NCBI GenBank assembly: GCA_003427395.1
Contig: BFEA01000722.1
Coordinates: 106,721 to 127,358 of the forward strand
DNA length: 20,638 nucleotides
From: Chara braunii
Lineage: Eukaryota; Streptophyta; Charophyceae; Charales; Characeae
Direction of reading: 5' to 3'
Notes under the pieces: model-generated
What the model was told of the DNA's origin: nothing
The model's database searches: none
What the model saw: only the letters and a program-made list of their open reading frames with translations
Part shown: positions 15,201 through 20,638 of the stretch, one piece after another
Layout: every line of letters starts with the position of its first letter
Position numbering within the stretch: the stretch's first letter is position 1
Program-made: the position numbers and the translations under genes

Positions 15201-15656
15201 GGCAAAGTGGCAGTAAGCAACAATGTAGTCTTAGGAACTCTATGGAATAGATCAATCCCATGGACCCTATCCGAAGGTGTGTTGTCAGCAATTATAAAGA
15301 AGGTAGCAACACACCTATGGAGGTGCAATGATGGGGAGGACATTGTCATCAGCAGTGTGGCATGGGGAAGAATCGCCCAAGCTAAGACTAAAGGAGGACT
15401 AACAATAATATATCTCATCACACAGACTGAGGCACTGTCGCTGAAAGAAATCGACAAACTAATCCTAGAACCATAACCAGTCTGGTTGACTCTTGCACTT
15501 GAACAGATTGTCACATTGGCCCTTGAAACAAGAAAGGAATTCCACCCTCTCTGTCAGACTCTTCCGTCGTTCCTTTCACGACCTCTGTTTGGCAATAGAC
15601 GTGAAGCACCAACTTTTGTGCAAGGGAGAGGTCTTGAGCCCCTTCCCTTCTCTTAG

Positions 15657-16230
15657 TGCTTTCCTGATAATCAAGGTTGATCTGATCCAGTTCTAGTCTA
15701 CCCGGTCCAGGTTGCATTTTCGACGGATAAGTGATGTTGGGTTCAAGCCGTCTTGGTTGTGGTTGTGGTTTTTCACTGTTCACCGGGCTTGTCCTTGAAG
15801 GGACCCTATGCATGAAAGACGTTGTCGAGCGCATCGGTACCGCACGGGGACCCTCCCGGTTGGGTCACCCATCATTTTGTGCAAGACTTTCTATCACGGT
15901 GCAGTGGAACTTCGTCGCCGCTTCGGCCAAGTGCGCCAGCCATACCTCTCGCGAACCTCTACGGCAGGATAGGGTCATGCGAGGTATAACTTACGTGCAC
16001 CTGCAGGAGCTGTCACCATCCCTTAGGTGGATGTATCCCCGCCGAGCTACCGAATCACGTGCAAAAGATGATCAGTTGCAATCGCAGAGGTGTAGCGTAG
16101 GGGGTACGTGCGGTCGTCGCATGCCTCTATCAGATCCGTATGCGTGGCTGAAGTTCCAAGCGCTATTCGTCGTCGGTCGACTACGAAACATCATTCTTAC
16201 CACGGGTTACACCACGCCAAAGACATAGAA
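15657..16230. other. Unrecognised stretch downstream of the LINE frame
   Basis: A + frame is open at 15731-16228 and a minus frame at 15834-15511 (containing NSEKPQPQPRRLEPNITYPS). Neither shows a domain. CpG content appears higher than in the flanks, so the block could belong to another element or to the LINE 3' part. No polyA tail marks a LINE end. Confidence 0.3.
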
Positions 16231-16572
16231 TCAAGTTATTACTCATACAAACAAAACTCTCCTAGTCCTTTTACAATCCGACCCATAACCTTTTCAACAC
16301 TGAATTAGTTGAGCGTCACGCACGAGGCTCATAATAAATACCTCATGGGCGCATGCTTTCTCATACTGGCCAATCATGCCTGGATGCACAAGCAGTCACA
16401 ATGATGGCGTACTATGTAGTACCCATGATCCCGTGGCCCTCCGTGGCCTCGAGGGTCATTTTCAATACTTAAGTGTCGGTTGACACGTGCCTTGAGGGGT
16501 TAATCTCTCGACGTTAGACAACCGCCAAGGCGGTTGAGAACCACACCCTCTTTTGCACCCTGCGGGAAGTGG

Positions 16573-16690
16573 ATAGTATATAGGTTTTGGCCTGTTGTGA
16601 CAGTCTACCCTTATGGTCGTGGAGATGAGCTTCATCATTCAGGGTATGGAAAGAAGTCGAGGGGTTTAACTTTGACGGTTGTCACAGACA
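16573..16690 (+). promoter_or_regulatory. TATA-like motif and TGTGACA/TGTCACA inverted pair
   Basis: GTATATAGG lies near 16577, about 18 bases before TGTGACA (16596-16602). The inverted TGTCACA is at 16680-16686. A TATA-like box close to TG...CA ends could mark a small LTR or a promoter, but I find no second LTR, primer site or coding region nearby. Confidence 0.2.
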
Positions 16691-16800
16691 TCAACATCCA
16701 ACTACAAAAATTTAGAAAAAAAACAAAGGCAAACGAGGGATCTCTCTGTCCACTCAAACCAAATTACGCACCGTTGCAGTAGATCCGACACGATGCTCAG

Positions 16801-16965
16801 AATATATACATATAGAGAGAAAGAGAGAGAGACACGACAGGAGACGATCACTGTTCATAATTACGGTGATCACTTCTCATTATTATAGTGCGACTTCCTC
16901 CATATATATATAATAGATATATATTGTTGTCCTCTTCTCTCTCTCTGCCTATGGTCTACCGGGCA
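16801..16965. repeat. Imperfect palindrome with GA/CT arms and AT-rich core
   Basis: The left arm CATATAGAGAGAAAGAGAGA followed by GAGACACGACAGG pairs with the right arm (reverse complement CATAGGCAGAGAGAGAGAAG followed by AGGACAACA). Inside, GATCAC and GTGATC (16846 and 16867) form a further stem, and AT-rich sequence (CATATATATATAATAGATAT) lies beside it. It could form a cruciform or be a decayed foldback element. Confidence 0.45.
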
Positions 16966-16979
16966 GTTCTGTTTGTGAC

Positions 16980-17300
16980 GATATATACAAGGTAACCAGC
17001 ATTCAGGACGAGCCGAACGCCCGAACATATGGAACCTCTTGGGAACCAAAAAAAAAAAAAAAAAAATCAAAAAAAAATGAAAAAAAGATATGTTATGAAG
17101 AAAAATAAATTAAACACGATTTGCATGAGCATTACATCCAAATTCCTTACCAAATTTGAAAAAAAAAATAACGAAAAAATAAATACTAATAATAAAAAAT
17201 AAAAAAATTTAGTGAGTGCGTACAATGTTTTTTTTTTTTTTTACATATCTAAATGCCCTAAAAATTTAAAAGTTTTAAAAAATAAAAAAAAAATATTTAG
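16980..17300 (+). repeat. AT-rich repeat with GAACGCCCGAAC head, copy 1 (partner 17785-18110)
   Basis: The head reads ATACAAGGTAACCAGCATTC, then GCCGAACGCCCGAAC (17012), and A19 at 17048. The body contains GTTATGAAGAAAAATAAATT and TACATCCAAATTCCTTACCA (17133), then AATAAT-rich DNA and GTGAGTGCGTACAATG. The partner repeats each block in order, 804-845 bp downstream. No genes. Confidence 0.75.
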
Positions 17301-17740
17301 ACCAGAAACTCAAGTGAAAACAAAAAGTACAAAGTGAAAAGAAAAAAGAGGACGAGCAAGTTTTGATATTGCCATCTTTGACGATTTTTAATTCTTATTT
17401 GGCTTAGTAAAATGGTCTCAAAATTTATAGGCATGTACCTCAAGTCATAGAGAACTTAAAAAAAACAATTCAGAAAAAAAAATAATTATTTTTAGGCCAC
17501 GAAATATTTTTTTGGTGGGTGTGCCTACTAAATCTTTAATTGTATTTTCTTTATATTTGAGTAGTCTAGTTTTGAATTTTTGATTTGCAAGCATTTGTAT
17601 AAATTTTCTATTAAAAAAATGTAATAAAAAAAAAACTCCGTTACATTCATTATAAGGTAAAGTAAAAAAAGGACTTGTTTTCTATCTTGGTTCCAATTAT
17701 TTGAAAGTCATTTTTGAATATATTCAATATACGTATTCGG
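17300..17740 (+). repeat. AT-rich spacer of the repeat pair with reiterated CGCCATCTTTG-type block
   Basis: GTTTTGATATTGCCATCTTTG followed by ATTTGGCTTAG at about 17361-17405 is the diverged relative of blocks at about 18089 and 18270. The words AAGTGAAAACAAAAAGT (17312) and AAAGTGAAAACAAAAAGTGA (18239) also recur. No coding frame. Confidence 0.55.
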
Positions 17741-17785
17741 GTTTGGACCCCGTACGGAACCCCGAACGCCCGTACGTATGGAGGT
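17740..17785. repeat. CGTACG/GAACGCCCG palindromic motif cluster
   Basis: CCCCGTACGG, CCGAACGCCCGTACG and ATACGTATTCGGG crowd within 50 bases, just before the head of the second repeat copy. The words match those at 17012 and 17816. Confidence 0.6.
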
Positions 17786-18110
17786 CGTATACAAGATAAC
17801 AGGCGTTCAGGACGGGCCGAACGCCCGAACGTACGGGACCACTTGCGGATACGTTTGGCCGTTCGGGTCGAACGCGGACAAATAAAAAAATAAAAATAAA
17901 AAATAAAAAAAATCAAAATCATTTAAAAATATATATATTATGAAGACAAATACAATAAATAACATTCGTTTGAGCACTACATCCAAATTCCTTACCAAAT
18001 TTGAAATAACAATTAGAAACATAAAATAAAACTAATAATAAAAATAATAAAAAATGAAAAGAGAATTAAAATGAGTGAGTGAGCGAGAACGTTTTCGACA
18101 CCGCCATCTT
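17785..18110 (+). repeat. AT-rich repeat with GAACGCCCGAAC head, copy 2
   Basis: ATACAAGATAACAGGCGTTC, GCCGAACGCCCGAAC (17816), CGTACGGGACC and CCGTTCGGGTCGAACGCGG form the head. The body has TTATGAAGACAAATACAATA, TACATCCAAATTCCTTACCA (17978) and GTGAGTGAGCGAGAACG. The GC-rich head contrasts with a body of almost only A and T. Confidence 0.75.
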
Positions 18111-18345
18111 TGGTGATTTTTTATTTTTTTTTTGACATAGCCAAACGCCTTGAAAATTTATATATGTGTACTTTACATAATGCAAAACTCACTGAAAAAA
18201 ATTCAAAATATAATAAATTATTTTAGGTCCCGCAATAAAGTGAAAACAAAAAGTGAAAAGTGAAAAAAACAAATAGTAACGTTTTGACACCGCGAGCTTT
18301 GGTGATTTTTCATTTTTGTTTGGCTTAGCAATACATATAATTGCA
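18089..18345 (+). repeat. Local repeat, period 181 bp, CACCGC..CTTTGGTGATTTTT block
   Basis: CGTTTTCGACACCGCCATCT at about 18089 and CGTTTTGACACCGCGAGCTT at about 18270 are both followed by TTGGTGATTTTT, a T-rich tract and GGCTTAGC/GACATAGCC. A third, more decayed block is at 17361. Confidence 0.7.
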
Positions 18346-18690
18346 AGCAAATCAAATCCAGAGTCCGAACCACAATCATACATACAATCACATCAAAGAT
18401 TTAACCAAAAGTCGATGTACTACACGGGTTCAACTTCAGTCACTTTTTGAGTTCATACCCCTCGCGTTAGCCATACAAGCCTCAACCTTTACCCAACCTT
18501 CCGCAATAAAATCGTTAGTATCTTTGCTAAATGGCCATTCAATAAAGTGCAACACAAACTAGTCCAATCCTGAATCGAAATAATCAAAGAAGACTTGTAA
18601 CAAAAGACAAACAAATTTTCCACAGTATGTTTTACTCAAGTCCTCTCAATGGCGAAGTCTGAATCTACCTCTATGCATGTGTCAAAGGAA
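18346..18690. other. Stretch without a supported feature
   Basis: Mixed AT-rich DNA. A 73-codon + frame from 18341 shows no motif. No repeat partner is seen in the window. Confidence 0.35.
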
Positions 18691-19640
18691 AGGAAACATT
18701 TGACAACATCTCCCCTGTACAGGGTCTATACATGGTGGATTACTATAATATTTCCTATCAAAATATAATATAATTTTTTTAAGCTAGGAAAATTTTGATA
18801 GCGTTGCCCGTAGGAGAAGTACCTTTTCAAATTTTATATTCGTTGAATATGAAAATTGAAATGGTCCTCAACTCCAAAGAGTCAAATGTTGTCTAACTCC
18901 TAGAATGAGTAAAAATTTGGGCAGCATCTCCTTCAGAGAAGTCGACTTCTCAGATTTATACTAAGTAAGATAAGAACTCACGAATTAGTAAAAATTTGGG
19001 CAGCATCTCCTTTAGAAAAGTAGACTTTCATGATTTATATCAAGTCAAATAAATTCGAATTGAGCCTTGAGTTCTTGTCAAGACAAAATTTAACTAACTC
19101 CTTAGATTTGTAGCTGTTAAAAAAAAAATTAACGAACTCTTTCGATTTGTAGAAAGTTCGACAACACTCCCTTTAAATGAATATCCATCCAAAATTTATA
19201 CAAGCTAAATACAAAATTTGAAAACGAGTCTCACTTTCCAAAGTTAAATTTTGTCTCACTCCTTCAATTAGTATAAATTTCGACTAACACTTCCCCTAGA
19301 GAACAAGGTTTTCCATACTTCAACTAAGGACCATATAAAACTTAAACAAAAGTTGAAAAATCAAAATTTAATGAACTCCTTGTTTTGTAAAAAATTATGT
19401 AGCACTTCCTCTAGAGAAATGTCATTCCAAAATTAATACAAAGCTAAATACAAAATTTGAAAATGATCCGACTTCCCGAAGTTAAATTTTGTCTAACTCC
19501 CTAAATTAGTAAAATTCGGGCAACACTTCCTCTAGAAAATAAGGTTGTTCAAATTTCTACTAAGCCAGATATAAAACTTAAAAAAACCAAAATTTAATTG
19601 ACTCTTTGGTGTTGTAGAAATGACGGAAGTGCTTTCCGTA
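18690..19640 (+). repeat. AT-rich satellite-like tandem array, about 118-bp monomers
   Basis: A recurring block of the form (A/T)GTA.AAATT.GGGCAGCA.C, with TCCTCTAGAGAA after it, occurs at about 18795, 18908, 18987, 19150, 19269, 19386, 19506 and 19613. Spacings in the last part are 119, 117, 120 and 107 bp; the 18908-18987 step is a 79-bp deleted unit. Between the blocks runs CAAAATTTATAC.AGCTAAA, TACAAAATTTGAAAA and AAGTTAAATTTTGTCTAACT. Every second monomer from 19150 on is more alike than neighbours. No coding frame. Confidence 0.8.
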
Positions 19641-19677
19641 AAGCTGCGTAACACACCGAACTTGTTTGAAAGTTTTC

Positions 19678-19905
19678 CGAACGTCTGAACACGTTCGGTC
19701 GTTCGCCCGAACGGGGAGCGAGCGCGTTCGCACGAACGGCTTTCGGAGGTTTGCGAACACGTTCGCCCAGCAGGCGTTACCGGCCCTCCGAAGGGTCTGG
19801 GGGTTAGATGGGGGTCTAGGGGGGGTGTTTGGGGGGTGGGGTTGGGCGGGCGGCCTAGCGGGAAGGGGCAGCCGGGTCCCCTGTTCGAATTCGAACGAAC
19901 AGTCG
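19678..19905. repeat. CGTTCG/CGAACG motif cluster and G-rich block
   Basis: Eight GTTCG or CGAAC words in both orientations fall within about 90 bases (19678-19768). A strongly G-rich + strand follows (GGGTCTAGGGGGGGTGTTTG, 19800-19870), then a near-palindrome CTGTTCGAATTCGAACGAAC at 19881. The Arg/Thr/Phe-rich frames through it result from the motif. The same words occur at 17012 and 17740-17880. Confidence 0.65.
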
Positions 19906-19975
19906 GGCTGCCCTGCGCTCGTCGCCACGCAGCATTCGCCATCGGAGCATCGAACCCCTTGGTAGGTATGCCTTT

Positions 19976-20053
19976 TCCTCCTCCTCCTCCTCCTCCGCCT
20001 CCTCCTCCTCCGCCGCCTCCGCCTCCTCCTCGTCCTCCTCCTCCGCCGCCGCC
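19976..20053 (+). repeat. (CCT/CCG)n triplet repeat
   Basis: CCTCCTCCT with CCG interruptions continues for nearly 80 bases and gives a poly-Pro frame on plus and a poly-Glu/Ala frame on minus. (CTT)n follows at about 20057-20075. I do not call a protein because the frame has no conserved part outside the repeat. Confidence 0.9.
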
Positions 20054-20180
20054 ATATCTTCTTCTTCTTCTTCTTTTCGTTTTTTTAACTTTTATTTCTT
20101 TTTGTTTTCTAACTTTTATAAGTTCCTTCTTCGTCGAATCTTCTTTTTCTTTTTCTCCTCCTTCTTCCTATTCTACTTTT

Positions 20181-20269
20181 TCTTCTTCTACCTCTTCTTC
20201 TTCTTCGTCGTCGTCGTCGTTGTCGTCGTCGTCCTCCTCCTCCTCCTCCTCCTCCTCCTCCTCCTCCTC
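20181..20269 (+). repeat. Compound triplet repeat (CTT)n-(GTC)n-(CTC)12
   Basis: TTC/CTT units pass at 20207 into GTC units (to 20233, with one TTG interruption), then into a pure (CTC)12 at 20234-20269. Confidence 0.93.
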
Positions 20270-20277
20270 GTCCACAT

Positions 20278-20638
20278 CCCGATCCTGACTTCCCCGTTCC
20301 CTTTCCCATCCCCCGATCTTCATCTCCCCGGAGCTTCCCCCGACTTTCACCCGATCTCATCCCGATCACGACTTTCCCCGTTTCCCGCTTCCCATTTTCC
20401 CATCCCCTAATCTTGATCTCATCAGACCTCACCCTGATTTTTCCCCCGATCTCATCTCGATCCCGACTTCCCCCCGTGTCCCCCCCCATTTCCCCCACCC
20501 CCCGTTTTTCCCATCTATCAATTTTGATCTTCCCGATCCCGACTTCCCCAGACTCCCCTCCCCCCCTTACTCCCCATCCCGATCCCGCCTCCGTCTCGAA
20601 CTGACCCAACCTCGACCCGACCTCGACCCAACCTCCCC
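20278..20638 (+). repeat. C/T-rich minisatellite with CCCGATCCCGACTTCCCC core
   Basis: The core word appears at 20278, 20361, about 20456, 20532 and, abbreviated, 20578. Most units continue with CCCATCCCC.AATCTTGATC or a near relative. Unit length varies from about 46 to 95 bp. The + strand is almost free of G except in GATC and CCCG words. It runs off the window end. Confidence 0.8.

Larger units (their letters stand above)
13415..15656 (+). pseudogene. Degenerate non-LTR retrotransposon (LINE) ORF2, reverse transcriptase
   Basis: Reverse transcriptase blocks appear in the family order. AITLLTMVYKMIFKALANKL and GEVIHPAQTAL lie at 13426-13530 and INFEKAYDHVD at 13751-13783. VQINGALALGIPLHQSVRQ and YSLAPYLFIVIM lie at about 13896-13995, and QSVRQGYTLAPYLFIVIM again at about 14262. 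The catalytic box appears as CSLFANDLSL (14400) and CSLFANALLL (14520). VNW and STSVLGIKNA follow at 14770-14910. Then come IMGKVAVSNNVVLGTLWNRS, PWTLSEGVL and SVAWGRIAQAKTKGGLTII at 15190-15415, and after a stop at 15474 the frame continues VWLTLALEQIVTLALETRK to 15656. The 5' endonuclease part is absent: repeat E2 stands there. Several frameshifts, stops and loss of catalytic Asp show it is dead. Four successive segments are internally duplicated (separate entries). Confidence 0.88.

Noticed and set aside
15731-16228. 165-codon + frame as a real gene
   Set aside because: No domain or signals. The overlapping minus frame looks equally plausible, so neither is supported.
19836-20288. Proline-rich then Ser/Leu-rich 150-codon frame
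   Set aside because: Explained by CCT, CTT and CTC triplet repeats.

Overview
The window looks like intergenic, repeat-dominated nuclear DNA of a eukaryote with a large genome. There are no bacterial-type operons, long intact genes, rRNA genes or CRISPR arrays. It holds long dinucleotide and trinucleotide microsatellites, non-LTR (LINE) reverse transcriptase wreckage, a tRNA-derived SINE-like repeat, foldback and TIR elements, an AT-rich satellite and polyT/polyA tracts. The style of the LINE remnants, the (CT)n tracts, the GCCCGG-rich repeats and the clusters of GAACG/CGTTC motifs remind me most of a charophyte green alga such as Chara. That is recognition, not proof.

Layout. 1-480: alternating GT/GC DNA, then a GC-rich repeat. 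836-1265: a possible two-exon gene 3' end on the + strand, with phase-compatible splice sites, a stop and AATAAA. 1385-2790: diverged duplicated segments carrying (TG)n and (GA)n tracts. 3176-3330: a broken Kazal-like cysteine domain. 3886-4010: a tRNA-derived SINE-like repeat with A and B boxes; a tail-only copy lies at 10185. 4174-6300: short tandem duplications, (GT)n tracts and biased low-complexity DNA. 6600-7560: little can be said. 7590-9090: GC-rich repeats in both orientations, a 107-bp foldback and a protein-like remnant interrupted by T33. 9251-10110: a 63-bp tandem duplication and a GC-rich repeat with a TATA-like motif. 10530-11417: protein-like debris and a TTAA-ended inverted-repeat element. 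11640-12180: a duplicated segment with two (CT)n tracts. 12165-12700: possible minus-strand exons. 12715-13400: a GC-rich repeat with three tandem internal units. 13415-15656: a degenerate LINE ORF2. 16570-16965: inverted-repeat DNA. 16980-18340: two copies of a roughly 0.8-kb AT-rich repeat. 18690-19640: a satellite with dimeric higher-order structure. 19678-20638: a CGTTCG cluster, triplet repeats and a C-rich minisatellite.

The most unusual structure is in the LINE. Successive blocks of the reverse transcriptase have each been locally duplicated once (132, 323, 123 and 227 bp periods), giving an A-A-B-B-C-C-D-D order. The same kind of one-off direct duplication (63-177 bp) recurs in the non-LINE parts of the window. 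No complete functional gene can be supported. Exon calls are candidates only, and repeat calls rest on similarity seen within the window itself.
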